Assembly (NCBI RefSeq): GCF_016481305.1
Contig: NZ_JAENBO010000005.1
Coordinates: 28,353-92,352, forward strand
From: Streptococcus pacificus
GTDB taxonomy: Bacteria; Bacillota; Bacilli; Lactobacillales; Streptococcaceae
Direction of reading: 5' to 3'
DNA length: 64,000 nt
Made by a program: the position numbers and the translations under genes. Shown in pieces: positions 8,539 to 18,302 of this stretch (positions within the stretch are counted from its first letter, which is position 1; each line of letters starts with the position of its first letter). The notes beneath the pieces were generated by a model. That model worked only from the letters and a program-made list of their open reading frames with translations, was not told where the DNA came from and searched no databases.

Positions 8539-8567
8539 ATTGTACATTATTTCACAATAAAAATCAA
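8539..8567 (-). promoter_or_regulatory. promoter of the fumarate-reductase-like gene
   Basis: On the minus strand TTGATT (8567-8562), a 17-base spacer, TACAAT (8544-8539). An AGGAG-type ribosome site lies just before the ATG. Confidence 0.6.
8540..8557. promoter_or_regulatory. Rex-like operator
   Basis: TTGTACATTATTTCACAA has the 7-4-7 inverted-repeat geometry of the Rex box (TTGTGAA-N4-TTCACAA), with one half perfect and the other matching 5 of 7. It overlaps the -10 box and spacer. Rex is an NADH/NAD+-sensing repressor of fermentative genes in Firmicutes; binding here is inferred. Confidence 0.45.
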
Positions 8568-8617
8568 GAAACTTGAGGTATTATTTTGCTTATATTTTAT
8601 TTGTTATCTTTACAGGA

Positions 8618-8635
8618 TTGTCAACCTTTTGACAA
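8618..8635. repeat. inverted repeat TTGTCAA-N4-TTGACAA
   Basis: A perfect 7-bp inverted repeat with a 4-base centre, about 75 bases upstream of the promoter of the fumarate-reductase-like gene and between it and the divergent small gene. It has the same geometry as a Rex box with one symmetric base change, so it could be a second operator. Confidence 0.45.
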
Positions 8636-8765
8636 GCACATAATTTGGCTATCTCAGACTACAAAGCAATCCTGATGTATCAATGATATCTATCAGAAAA
8701 AATGAAATTATGATAGAATAATACTATTAAGGTAAATAGAAACTAACAGATGATAAGGAGCAGTT

Positions 8766-8966
8766 ATGACAAAAGAAGAAGTCGTTAAACGTTTAAGAGA
8801 AGAATTAGGTTTACCTCGTTTCAATGCTTTTTTTGAAGATAAGGATTATTCTGAAGCAGACTATCAAGAGCTGAAAAAAGACTTAGAGGATTACTACCGC
8901 GACTATGTGGATAATATCGAAGCAGACTTTCAGGGTGGCTTAAAAACAAATGATGGTAGAAAATAG
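8766..8966 (+). CDS. small conserved-looking acidic protein, function unknown
   Basis: 66 residues, highly charged, predicted mostly helical (EEVVKRLREELG, then YQELKKDLEDYYRDYVDNIEADFQGGL). A good ribosome site (AAGGAG, 8755-8760) precedes the ATG and a strong terminator follows, so it is very probably a real gene. No family is recognised. It is transcribed divergently from the fumarate-reductase-like gene. Confidence 0.7.
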   Translation: MTKEEVVKRLREELGLPRFNAFFEDKDYSEADYQELKKDLEDYYRDYVDNIEADFQGGLKTNDGRK

Positions 8967-8968
8967 AA

Positions 8969-8999
8969 AAAAGTGTTAGTCAATGACTAACACTTTTAA
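8969..8999 (+). terminator. intrinsic terminator of the small gene
   Basis: 13-bp stem AAAAGTGTTAGTC (8969-8981) with GACTAACACTTTT (8985-8997). Confidence 0.75.
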
Positions 9000-9025
9000 A
9001 ATAAATAGAGTCATAAAACTCTACA

Positions 9026-9056
9026 ATGAAAAAGACCTACTAAATAGTAGGTCTTT
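9026..9056 (-). terminator. intrinsic terminator of rpsD
   Basis: 12-bp perfect stem AAAGACCTACTA (9031-9042) with TAGTAGGTCTTT (9045-9056); on the minus strand it is followed by a run of T. Confidence 0.85.
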
Positions 9057-9065
9057 AATAATATA

Positions 9066-9677
9066 TTACAATTGTTTGTTGTAGTATTCAACGATAAGTG
9101 CTTCGTTAATTTCTGGATTGATTTCGTCGCGTTCTGGAAGGCGAGTGAATGAGCCTTCTAGTTTTTCTGCATCAAATGATACAAATGCTGGACGTCCAAG
9201 AGTTGCTTCAACAGCTTCAAGAATAGCTGGTACTTTTTGTGATTTTTCACGTACTGAAATCACTTGACCTACTTCTACGCTGTAGCTTGGAATATCAACA
9301 CGTTTGCCATCAACAAGGATGTGTCCATGGTTAACAAATTGACGGGCTTGACGACGAGTTGTTGCTAAACCAAGACGGTAAACAACATTGTCTAAACGAC
9401 GTTCTAAAAGAAGCATAAAGTTGAAACCTGATGTTCCGTCAGCAATTTTTGTTGCTTTCACAAAGAGTGTACGGAATTGTCTTTCACCCAAGCCATAAGT
9501 AAAACGAAGTTTTTGCTTTTCAGCTAATTGCAAACCATATTCAGATAATTTGCTACGGTTGTTTGGTCCATGTTGACCTGGTACATAGTTACGACGAGCA
9601 AGCTCTTTACCTGTACCTGTAAGTGATAATCCTAAACGACGTGCTTGTTTCCAAGATGGTCCTGTATAACGTGACAT
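9066..9677 (-). CDS. rpsD: 30S ribosomal protein S4
   Basis: 203 residues, the usual length in Firmicutes. Starts [21 protein letters not shown], as in streptococcal S4; the S4 RNA-binding domain is near residues 95-155 ([20 protein letters not shown], then [15 protein letters not shown]). S4 binds 16S rRNA early in 30S assembly and in Firmicutes represses its own mRNA. The gene stands alone with an AGAGGAGG ribosome site, a promoter and a structured leader. Confidence 0.98.
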   Translation of the reverse strand: MSRYTGPSWKQARRLGLSLTGTGKELARRNYVPGQHGPNNRSKLSEYGLQLAEKQKLRFTYGLGERQFRTLFVKATKIADGTSGFNFMLLLERRLDNVVYRLGLATTRRQARQFVNHGHILVDGKRVDIPSYSVEVGQVISVREKSQKVPAILEAVEATLGRPAFVSFDAEKLEGSFTRLPERDEINPEINEALIVEYYNKQL

Positions 9678-9827
9678 ATAAATGTCCTCCTCTAATTAAA
9701 ATATGAGGAAATAGACGCTTGAAAAATCCTGATTCGTGCAGAGGGTCTTCGCCTAAACAGCAAAGGTTACTTTTTTAGCTAACCACCTGTTGACGAGCTT
9801 CATATTTTTCTGCTGCTATTTCACACA
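9678..9827 (-). ncRNA. rpsD mRNA leader, probable S4 autoregulatory element
   Basis: About 150 bases lie between the predicted start of transcription and rpsD. Two long-range pairings are possible: GAAATAG (9822-9816) with CTATTTC (9714-9708), and AAAATATGA (9808-9800) with TCATATTTT (9706-9698) close to the ribosome site. Their order is a-b-a'-b', so they would form a pseudoknot or exclude one another. S4 autoregulation through the rpsD leader is established in Bacillus; this structure is read by eye. Confidence 0.6.
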
Positions 9828-9833
9828 AAGGAT

Positions 9834-9862
9834 AGTATAACATAAAAGCCTGGCGTTGTAAA
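9834..9862 (-). promoter_or_regulatory. rpsD promoter
   Basis: On the minus strand TTTACA (9862-9857), a 17-base spacer, TATACT (9839-9834). Confidence 0.75.
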
Positions 9863-9885
9863 CCCCAAGCTAGTAGAAAGTATCT

Positions 9886-10239
9886 TTATTCTTTCGTTTC
9901 TAATGACATCTCGTCCGACATTTGATCACTATTTTCTTCTTCACTGTCAGTAGAATCATCATTATCATCATCAAGGTAACGGATAAGTGTTTTTTCCGTC
10001 AGAATATCAGAATAAGTATAGGATTCAACATAGGAATTCTCGAAAGACCCATCATCTTGTGGACGATCATTATACTCAACGATAAACAAGGAAGAGTAAA
10101 CTTCGATTAAACGCCCTTGTTTATTTTTTTCTCTTTTACGACCATTTTCAAGGGTTAATTCTACCATTTTCCCTTCATGTGCCTTAATCTCTTCTTTGAT
10201 TTTTTTCATCTTTGCAACATCAGTAAATGCATCACTCAT
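9886..10239 (-). CDS. Veg-like family protein (DUF1021)
   Basis: 117 residues. The core GKMVELTLENGRKREKNKQGRLIEVYSSLFIVEY, then ESYTYSDILTEKTLI, matches the Bacillus Veg family (KxxGRI..YPSVF and YSYADILTE). Veg influences biofilm gene expression in Bacillus; the biochemical role is unknown. This protein carries an extra acidic tail (DDDNDDSTDSEEENSDQ). It lies 11 bases after dnaB and is probably the last gene of the gdpP-rplI-dnaB run. Confidence 0.75.
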   Translation of the reverse strand: MSDAFTDVAKMKKIKEEIKAHEGKMVELTLENGRKREKNKQGRLIEVYSSLFIVEYNDRPQDDGSFENSYVESYTYSDILTEKTLIRYLDDDNDDSTDSEEENSDQMSDEMSLETKE

Positions 10240-10250
10240 TTAGCCATCCC

Positions 10251-11615
10251 CTATCTTTCATCAAACTGAGCTATACTAGAAAACTTGTTGTACTCTTTTT
10301 GGAACATTAACTTGACAGTCCCACGCGCACCACTACGGTTTTTTTCTAAAATAACTTCAACAGTATTATCTACAAGTGTCTCGTCCTCATCTTCTTTGTT
10401 ATCGCGATTATAATAATCTTCACGGTATAAGAAAGCTACAATATCAGCATCTTGTTCAATCGAACCTGATTCTCTAATATCAGATAAAACAGGACGCTTG
10501 TCTTGACGTTGTTCCACACCACGAGAAAGCTGACTCAAGGCCAAAACTGGTACTCTTAGTTCTTTAGCAAGAATTTTAAGCTGACGAGAAATCTCAGAAA
10601 CTTCTTGTTGACGGTTTTCTGTCTTTGAACCAGAAATTAGTTGCAAGTAGTCGATAACAATAAGTCCTAAATTATCATCAACTTCTTTAGATAATTTTCT
10701 AGAACGCGCACGAATCTCAGATATTTTAATACCCGGTGTGTCATCAATGAATATTGGTGCTTCTGCTAGATTTCCTTGAGCAAGAGTAAGGCTTTGCCAT
10801 TCTTGATCGGTAAGTTGTCCTGTTCTTAAATTGTGAGAATCAACCATACCTTCAGAAGCAAGCATTCTATCTACTAAACTTTCAGCACCCATTTCCAGTG
10901 AGAAAATAGCAACAGCTTTCTTTTGCTTGGTGCCAATATTTTGTGCAATATTAAGTGCAAAAGCTGTTTTTCCGACACCAGGACGAGCTGCTAGAATAAT
11001 CAGCTGATCGGGGTGAAGCCCTGTTGTAATTTTATCGAGATAGGTAAAGCCAGTAGCAAGTCCTGTTACATCAGACGAGTGTTTTGAGCGACTTTCTAAA
11101 TTTTCATAATTAATTTTTAAGACATCAGAGATTTTTCGAAAACCATTATGATTATTATGCTCATTAACAGCAATTAAATCTTGTTCTGCCTTTGCAATTA
11201 AGTCTTGAGAAGGAAAAGAGCCATCATAAGCTTTATTAACCGTATCTGTTAAACGATTAATAATATTTCTTAAAAGGGATTTTTCCGAAACAATTTTAGC
11301 ATAGTATTCAGCATTAGCACTCGTTGGAACACTGTTAACAAGTTCAACTAGGTAGGAAATGCCACCGATATTTTGTAAATCTCCTTGGCTATCGAGAATA
11401 TTTCTAACTGTTGTGGCATCAATAGCATCATTCTTATCACTGAGTGCAATCATCGCTTTAAAAATAATACGATGAGAATATTTGTAAAAATCTTCTGGTT
11501 CAATGTATTCCCTAACAACAATTAATTTGTCTGGTGATAAAAATATTGAACCTAGGACAGATTGTTCGGCAACTACATCTTGTGGCTGAATTCTCAATTC
11601 TTGAGCATCTGTCAA
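10251..11615 (-). CDS. dnaB: replicative DNA helicase DnaB
   Basis: 454 residues, full length (the gene is called dnaC in some Firmicutes). N-terminal domain (residues 1-105), linker, then the RecA-like ATPase with Walker A ARPGVGKTA (210-218), Walker B LIVIDYLQLI and the arginine-finger region DIRESGSIEQDADIVAFLYRE. It forms the hexamer that unwinds DNA at the fork. It lies 40 bases downstream of rplI, a conserved arrangement. Confidence 0.97.
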   Translation of the reverse strand: MTDAQELRIQPQDVVAEQSVLGSIFLSPDKLIVVREYIEPEDFYKYSHRIIFKAMIALSDKNDAIDATTVRNILDSQGDLQNIGGISYLVELVNSVPTSANAEYYAKIVSEKSLLRNIINRLTDTVNKAYDGSFPSQDLIAKAEQDLIAVNEHNNHNGFRKISDVLKINYENLESRSKHSSDVTGLATGFTYLDKITTGLHPDQLIILAARPGVGKTAFALNIAQNIGTKQKKAVAIFSLEMGAESLVDRMLASEGMVDSHNLRTGQLTDQEWQSLTLAQGNLAEAPIFIDDTPGIKISEIRARSRKLSKEVDDNLGLIVIDYLQLISGSKTENRQQEVSEISRQLKILAKELRVPVLALSQLSRGVEQRQDKRPVLSDIRESGSIEQDADIVAFLYREDYYNRDNKEDEDETLVDNTVEVILEKNRSGARGTVKLMFQKEYNKFSSIAQFDER

Positions 11616-11655
11616 AACACGGTACCTCCTAGTTTACATTGGTGTCAACTTTTGT

Positions 11656-12108
11656 TTACAGTTCTTTAACGTGTAATTTTATTTGACCTGTCACTTCTTT
11701 GTGAAGTTTTACTGGTACTTCAATCAAACCAATAGCTCTAATCGGATGATCCAATTGAATGTGACGCTTGTCAACTTTTAAACCAAATTGTTTTTCTAAC
11801 TCTTCAGCAATTTTTTTAGTCGTGATAGAGCCAAATGTTCTACCATCTGGTCCAACATGCTCACCAAAGACAACTAATGTTTCTTCTTTATCTAACTCTT
11901 TTTTGAGTTGTTGAGCCGCCTCAAGAATTTCCGCTTGATGTTTTGCTTCCGATTTTTGTTTCCCTTTTAATTCGCTAATAGCTTTTGCTGTCGCTTCTTT
12001 TGCTAGATTCTTTTTAATTAAAAAGTTTTGGGCATAGCCTGTTGGAACTTCTTTTATCTCGCCTTTTTTCCCTTTACCTTTAACATCTTCTAAAAATATA
12101 ACCTTCAT
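11656..12108 (-). CDS. rplI: 50S ribosomal protein L9
   Basis: 150 residues from the ATG at 12108, the usual L9 start ([21 protein letters not shown]) with AGAGGAG just upstream. A longer frame upstream is an artefact overlapping gdpP. The N-terminal rRNA-binding domain, long central helix ([27 protein letters not shown]) and C-terminal domain are all present. The start lies 1 base past the gdpP stop, so translation is likely coupled. Confidence 0.97.
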   Translation of the reverse strand: MKVIFLEDVKGKGKKGEIKEVPTGYAQNFLIKKNLAKEATAKAISELKGKQKSEAKHQAEILEAAQQLKKELDKEETLVVFGEHVGPDGRTFGSITTKKIAEELEKQFGLKVDKRHIQLDHPIRAIGLIEVPVKLHKEVTGQIKLHVKEL

Positions 12109-12109
12109 T

Positions 12110-14083
12110 TTAGTACTCCTCTTGACGACTTCTTTCTTTTTGAATTTTTTCAACCAACACTTGATACACTTCTTTAATCGTTTCCCCATCTTTTTGACAA
12201 GCAGCAACGTTAAAGTGTCCTCCGCCACCCATTTCTTCCATAATTTTTTGAACGTTTAATTTATTACGACTTCTAGCTGAAATTGCTGTCTGACCTTTAA
12301 GGTTTTTAAAGATAACAAAAGTAGCTTCAATACCCGCCATGGCAAGCATTGTGTCAGCAGATTTACTAGCAATCACATTTGAATAACATTTATCTTCATC
12401 CCCACAAGAAATGATGATGTCGCGTTTAAAGAGGTCACCTTTTAAAATCAATTCATTGATTTGTCGATACTCTTCAAATTCAGTTGCTGCAATGGTTTGG
12501 ATTTCAAAACTATCACTTCCTAAAGTAACAAGGTAGCTTGCCACATCGAAGGTTCTACTGGTCACTCTATTTGAAAAGTTTTTTGTATCTTGCATGATAC
12601 CAGCCATTAACACACTAGCTTGCACTTTATTTAATTGTTTATTTCGAGCATTTTGAAATTGGATGAGTTCTGTGACTAATTCACAAGCACTACTTGCACC
12701 ACTCTCGATAAATGATAAGACAGCATTTTCAGGGAAGTCTTCATTCCGACGATGATGGTCAACAACAATGACCTCAGAAAACTTATCATATAACTCTTTT
12801 GAAAGTGTCAAGTTGGTCTTAGAATGGTCAACCATAATTAAAATGGAATTCTTTGTGACAAGTTTTTCAGCTTGTTCCAACGTAATCAATGGAAGCATGC
12901 TATCTTGTTGTAAACTCGCTACAGCTCTTTTGATATCAGGGTTCATGTTTTTATCATCATAGACCGCAAAAGCATCATCAATGATATTACTTGCAAAAAA
13001 TTGCATCCCAATTGAAGCTCCTAGGGCATCCATATCAAGGTTACGATGACCTACAACAAAAACAGAATCTGCTGCTTTAATCTTATCTGAGATGGCTGTC
13101 ATCATGGCTCTTGTACGAGTTCTTGTTCTCTTAACAGTTGAAACACTACCCCCACCAAAGTATAGGAATTCTTTGTGTTCACCATTTTCTCTAATAACAA
13201 CCTGATCGCCTCCTCTAACGAGAGCCATATTCAAGTTTTTTTGTGCAACATTCCCAATATCATAATAATTTTGGTCGCCATAAGAAATACCCATACTAAT
13301 AGTTAATGATAATTCTCTTTCCTTGGCTGCTTCTCTAAATTTTCCAAGAATATCAAATTGAGACTCAATTAACTTTGATAAGACATTATAATCAGTGAAG
13401 AAATAGAAACGATCCATATCAAATCGACGATAAAAAATATGTCTTGATTCTGCAAACTCTGTAATAAAATTAGCAATGAAAGTGTTAACTTGAGATACCT
13501 CAGCATCTTGGAGATTATTGGTAATATCGTCATAGTTATCAATTGAGACAATTCCAATGACAGGGCTTGTTGAAGGCATAACATTGTTATGATAGACAGA
13601 AGAGACATTATCGAAAAAGTAAAAGACACCTTCGTCTAAATCAACATTAAAGAAATATCTCTTTTCATCAATCATAATGGATTGATCAATTGAGCCATTT
13701 TCTTTTTCTTTAATTGTATTTTTGATAATCTTATCATCAAATTTTCCAGATGCATCAGTAAACACTAACTCAGCATAAGGATTATACCAATCAATAGCAT
13801 GACTAGATTGGTTGAATTTCACAACACCGACAGGCATTTGGTCTAATAAGTTTTTGAGACTGACTTCTGTCTGGTTGTTTAAAAGACCAATTTGCTCTGT
13901 TTCAGATAATTCATACGTTGTTTTTTGATAGATAAGAATAGCCACTACAAATGACATGATTAAGAAAAGTGCCAAAAATAGCATCACTTTTGACGTTAGT
14001 AAACTAATGGAAATAGCAACTAACACTAGTAAAAGCAAGCCAATAATGACAAAATGAATATTGGTTAATCGAAATCTTTTCAT
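12110..14083 (-). CDS. gdpP: c-di-AMP phosphodiesterase GdpP
   Basis: 657 residues. Two transmembrane segments (about 10-30 and 31-51), a PAS domain (about 75-160), a degenerate GGDEF domain (about 173-300) and a DHH/DHHA1 phosphodiesterase. The catalytic metal motifs are VGHRNLDMD (344-352), VDHSK (418-422), VDHHRR (441-446) and GGGGH (619-623). It hydrolyses the essential messenger c-di-AMP, affecting osmotic and cell-wall homeostasis. First gene of gdpP-rplI-dnaB; an extended -10 (TGCTATAAT) lies upstream on the minus strand at 14106-14111. Confidence 0.95.
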   Translation of the reverse strand: MKRFRLTNIHFVIIGLLLLVLVAISISLLTSKVMLFLALFLIMSFVVAILIYQKTTYELSETEQIGLLNNQTEVSLKNLLDQMPVGVVKFNQSSHAIDWYNPYAELVFTDASGKFDDKIIKNTIKEKENGSIDQSIMIDEKRYFFNVDLDEGVFYFFDNVSSVYHNNVMPSTSPVIGIVSIDNYDDITNNLQDAEVSQVNTFIANFITEFAESRHIFYRRFDMDRFYFFTDYNVLSKLIESQFDILGKFREAAKERELSLTISMGISYGDQNYYDIGNVAQKNLNMALVRGGDQVVIRENGEHKEFLYFGGGSVSTVKRTRTRTRAMMTAISDKIKAADSVFVVGHRNLDMDALGASIGMQFFASNIIDDAFAVYDDKNMNPDIKRAVASLQQDSMLPLITLEQAEKLVTKNSILIMVDHSKTNLTLSKELYDKFSEVIVVDHHRRNEDFPENAVLSFIESGASSACELVTELIQFQNARNKQLNKVQASVLMAGIMQDTKNFSNRVTSRTFDVASYLVTLGSDSFEIQTIAATEFEEYRQINELILKGDLFKRDIIISCGDEDKCYSNVIASKSADTMLAMAGIEATFVIFKNLKGQTAISARSRNKLNVQKIMEEMGGGGHFNVAACQKDGETIKEVYQVLVEKIQKERSRQEEY

Positions 14084-14105
14084 ATTATAAACCTCTTAAT
14101 ACATC

Positions 14106-14114
14106 ATTATAGCA
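14106..14114 (-). promoter_or_regulatory. extended -10 promoter of gdpP
   Basis: TGCTATAAT on the minus strand about 22 bases before the gdpP ATG; no clear -35 box, as is common with extended -10 promoters. Confidence 0.45.
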
Positions 14115-14158
14115 TAAAAACACTTCAAAATATAGACTTAGTCTAGTTTATCAAAAGC

Positions 14159-16060
14159 CTAGCTCTCTTTTTTAGAAGAACGATTTCGTCCTTCTAAGTA
14201 AACCATTAGAATACTAATGTCAGACGGGTTGACTCCTGAGATTCTGCTAGCTTGGCCTAAGGTTTCAGGATTAATTTTCTTGAATTTTTGACGAGCTTCA
14301 GTTGCAATAGAATCAAGAGCATCCCAATCCATATTTTTAGGGATTCGTTTTTCTTCCATTCGCTTCATCTTGTCAACTTGATCCATAGCTTTTTTGATGT
14401 AACCCTCATATTTAATTTCAGTTTCAATGAATTCAATTTGCTTATCATCTAGTTCCACTTCCCCAGAGCCAATAAACTGTGTTATAACATCATAGTTGAC
14501 TTCTGGACGACGCATAAATTCTTTAGCTGTCAAGGCATCTGTTAATGGTTTAAACCCTAAAGCAACAATCTTTTCATTGGTTTTTGAAACAGGTTTTAAT
14601 TTAATACTGTCAAGTCTTGTCAACTCTTTGTCAATGTTGTTTTTCTTATCTAAAAATGCTTTGTAACGGTCATCATCCACTAATCCAATAGAACGTCCAA
14701 GTTCTGTCAACCTCATATCAGCATTATCGTGACGTAAAATCAAACGATATTCTGCTCGACTAGTTAAGAGACGATAAGGCTCTAAAGTCCCTTTTGTAAC
14801 AAGATCATCAATCATAACACCAATATAGCCATCACTACGTTTTAAAATAAATTCTGGCTTGTTCTGAACTTTCAAGGCCGCATTGATACCAGCAATAATC
14901 CCTTGTCCAGCCGCTTCTTCATAACCACTCGTTCCATTTGTTTGCCCAGCTGTAAACAAGCCTGAAATTTTCTTAGTTTCAAGTGTCGCGCGCAATTGAT
15001 GGGGAAGAACAATGTCATATTCAATGGCATAACCCGTTCTCATCATTTCAGCATTTTCAAGACCTGCAATCGAGTGTAGTAATTCTTTTTGAACATCTTC
15101 TGGTAGACTCGTTGACAGTCCTTGAACATAAACTTCCTCAGTATCTCTACCTTCTGGTTCTAAAAAGAGTTGGTGACGATCTTTATCGGAAAATCGCACA
15201 ATTTTATCTTCAATAGAAGGACAATATCTTGGACCAACACCTTTAACCATTCCTGAAAACAAAGGTGCTCGATGAAGATTACTATTAATAATCTCATGAC
15301 TTTCTTCATTTGTATAGGTCAACCAACAAGGAATTTGCTGCTTAAGATAGTCTTCGTCCCTAGAAAGAAAAGAAAAATGATTTGGCTTATCATCTCCAGG
15401 TTGAATTTCAGTCTTATCATAGTTAATGGAATCAGCTTTAACACGCGGAGGTGTCCCTGTTTTAAAGCGGTCAATTTCTAAACCTAATTCTCGTAAATTA
15501 TCTGCCAGCTTAACAGAGGCAAGACTATTATTTGGACCTGAAGAATACTTAAGGTCACCGATAATAATTTCTCCTCTAAGAGCCGTTCCTGTTGTGACAA
15601 TAACTGTTTTAGCGGCGTAGGCTTGTTTAGTAGCTGTTTTAACACCGACAACTTTATCATCCTCCACCAAAATCTCATCAATCACCGTTTGACGAAGCAC
15701 TAGATTTTTTTGTCTTTCAACTGTTTGACGCATATTTTTTGAATAAAGCGCCTTATCTGCTTGAGCTCTCAACGCTCTAACTGCTGGTCCTTTTCCAGTG
15801 TTTAGCATTTTCATCTGAATATAGCTTTTATCAATATTCTTTGCCATCTCACCGCCAAGGGCATCAATTTCTCGAACAACAATACCCTTGGCAGATCCTC
15901 CAATAGAAGGATTACAAGGCATAAAGGCTAGCATATCAATACTAATTGTTGCTAGTAATGTCTTACAACCCATTCGACTTGCAGCAAGTGCAGCTTCTAC
16001 ACCAGCATGACCTGCTCCTATTACTACAATGTCATATTCTTCTACAAAATGATGTCTCAT
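14159..16060 (-). CDS. mnmG: tRNA uridine-5-carboxymethylaminomethyl modification enzyme MnmG (GidA)
   Basis: 633 residues, full length. The FAD-binding GAGHAG motif is at residues 15-20, [12 protein letters not shown] follows near 50, and the GidA C-terminal helical domain ends the chain ([29 protein letters not shown]). With MnmE it installs the cmnm5 group on wobble uridine of tRNAs. It lies immediately downstream of mnmA, which thiolates the same nucleotide, but has its own promoter and a hairpin-bearing leader. Confidence 0.97.
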   Translation of the reverse strand: MRHHFVEEYDIVVIGAGHAGVEAALAASRMGCKTLLATISIDMLAFMPCNPSIGGSAKGIVVREIDALGGEMAKNIDKSYIQMKMLNTGKGPAVRALRAQADKALYSKNMRQTVERQKNLVLRQTVIDEILVEDDKVVGVKTATKQAYAAKTVIVTTGTALRGEIIIGDLKYSSGPNNSLASVKLADNLRELGLEIDRFKTGTPPRVKADSINYDKTEIQPGDDKPNHFSFLSRDEDYLKQQIPCWLTYTNEESHEIINSNLHRAPLFSGMVKGVGPRYCPSIEDKIVRFSDKDRHQLFLEPEGRDTEEVYVQGLSTSLPEDVQKELLHSIAGLENAEMMRTGYAIEYDIVLPHQLRATLETKKISGLFTAGQTNGTSGYEEAAGQGIIAGINAALKVQNKPEFILKRSDGYIGVMIDDLVTKGTLEPYRLLTSRAEYRLILRHDNADMRLTELGRSIGLVDDDRYKAFLDKKNNIDKELTRLDSIKLKPVSKTNEKIVALGFKPLTDALTAKEFMRRPEVNYDVITQFIGSGEVELDDKQIEFIETEIKYEGYIKKAMDQVDKMKRMEEKRIPKNMDWDALDSIATEARQKFKKINPETLGQASRISGVNPSDISILMVYLEGRNRSSKKES

Positions 16061-16078
16061 ATTAACCTCTCAAAATAC

Positions 16079-16157
16079 AAAAAATGATCAAAGCTTTGAA
16101 AGTGTAAGCAAAAAGGCTTACAACATCCATGAGCTTTGACCATCATAGTTATTGTTA
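16079..16157 (-). ncRNA. mnmG leader with terminator-like hairpin (candidate attenuator)
   Basis: Between the mnmG promoter and its start codon the minus strand has a 12-bp stem (ATGGTCAAAGCT, 16143-16132, with AGCTTTGATCAT, 16095-16084; one G-U pair), an internal 7-bp hairpin (TGTAAGC/GCTTACA, 16122-16116 and 16109-16103), and a T6 tract (16084-16079). It looks like an intrinsic terminator placed inside the 5' untranslated region. It could be an attenuator, or simply the terminator for readthrough from mnmA. Confidence 0.55.
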
Positions 16158-16162
16158 TAGTT

Positions 16163-16190
16163 ATTCTATCAAAATCTTATGATTTGTCAA
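16163..16190 (-). promoter_or_regulatory. mnmG promoter
   Basis: On the minus strand TTGACA (16190-16185), a 16-base spacer, TAGAAT (16168-16163), with TGA before the -10. Confidence 0.7.
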
Positions 16191-16257
16191 TCAAATTTCC
16201 ATTTGCAAACTTTACAAACAAATCAACTTAATTGACAGCATTGTCAACTTAGTGTCA

Positions 16258-17397
<1,140 letters not shown>

Positions 17398-17408
17398 CTA
17401 GAAATACG

Positions 17409-17462
17409 GATTTGAAGGTCCATTTTCTGTAATATTTAAAAAACGATTTGAAGGTCGATTTT
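17409..17462. repeat. direct repeat in the mnmA leader
   Basis: GATTTGAAGGTCCATTTT (17409-17426) and GATTTGAAGGTCGATTTT (17445-17462) match at 17 of 18 bases, 36 bases apart, between the mnmA promoter and start. An inverted repeat CCTGTT-TA-AACAGG lies beside the second copy (17466-17479). Confidence 0.7.
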
Positions 17463-17487
17463 AAACCCTGTTAAACAGGTAAACATT

Positions 17488-17515
17488 ATTATAGCACGAT
17501 TTAAAAAGAAGTCAA
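17488..17515 (-). promoter_or_regulatory. mnmA promoter
   Basis: On the minus strand TTGACT (17515-17510), a 16-base spacer, TATAAT (17493-17488), with TGC before the -10. Confidence 0.7.
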
Positions 17516-17620
17516 AATCTTACTTACTCATTTAATACAGTAAGAATAATCTAAAAAATAACTACTCTGTCATCTATAACTTTGGTATAATATAATGTAG
17601 CTCATTTTAGAGGAGAAAAT

Positions 17621-18292
17621 ATGAATACATTAAAATTTCAATCCGTTTTTGACATTATTGGTCCAGTGATGATTGGCCCATCAAGCAGTCACACAGCAGG
17701 AGCTGTTAGAATAGGGCGTGTTGTTGGATCCATTTTTGGTGAAGAACCAACAGAAATCACTTTTCATCTCTACCATTCTTTCGCTAAAACCTACAAAGGG
17801 CATGGCACAGATTTAGCTTTAGTTGCAGGTATTTTAGGAATGGATACTGATAATCCAGACATTAAAAACTCTCTTGAGATTGCGCATCAAAAAGGGATTA
17901 AAATCTACTGGAATGTTTTGAAAGACAGTAACGCCCCTCATCCTAACACTGTCAAGATTGCTGTCAAGAAGGGAACAAAAGAAATGAGTATTACTGGTGT
18001 TTCCATTGGAGGGGGTAATATTGAAGTAACTGAACTCAACGGTTTTTCAGTTTCTTTAACAATGAACACCCCTACATTAATCATTGTTCATAAGGATGTT
18101 CCAGGTATGATTGCTCGTGTCACAGATATTTTATCAAGTTTTGATATTAATATTGCACAAATGAATGTAACGAGAGAAAAAGCGGGAGCAAAAGCCATTA
18201 TGATTATTGAAATTGATTCCAGAGACTGTCAAGATGCTGTCAAGGTTATTGAAGAGGTTTCTCACATTTATAATGTTAATTATTTTGGCTAG
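17621..18292 (+). CDS. sdaAB: L-serine ammonia-lyase, iron-sulfur-dependent, beta subunit
   Basis: 223 residues. Starts with the SDH-beta domain (VFDIIGPVMIGPSSSHTAGAVR, where the SSSHTAG loop contributes to the active site) and ends with an ACT domain from about residue 148 (TLIIVHKDVPGMIARVTDIL). With the alpha subunit it deaminates L-serine to pyruvate and ammonia. AGAGGAG precedes the start; a TGGTATAAT extended -10 lies upstream. First gene of a four-gene rightward operon. Confidence 0.95.
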   Translation: MNTLKFQSVFDIIGPVMIGPSSSHTAGAVRIGRVVGSIFGEEPTEITFHLYHSFAKTYKGHGTDLALVAGILGMDTDNPDIKNSLEIAHQKGIKIYWNVLKDSNAPHPNTVKIAVKKGTKEMSITGVSIGGGNIEVTELNGFSVSLTMNTPTLIIVHKDVPGMIARVTDILSSFDINIAQMNVTREKAGAKAIMIIEIDSRDCQDAVKVIEEVSHIYNVNYFG

Positions 18293-18302
18293 GAGGTTTT
18301 GA

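Noticed and set aside
12109..12228. N-terminal extension of rplI by 40 codons
   Set aside because: It overlaps gdpP, while the ATG at 12108 has a ribosome site and matches the normal L9 start.
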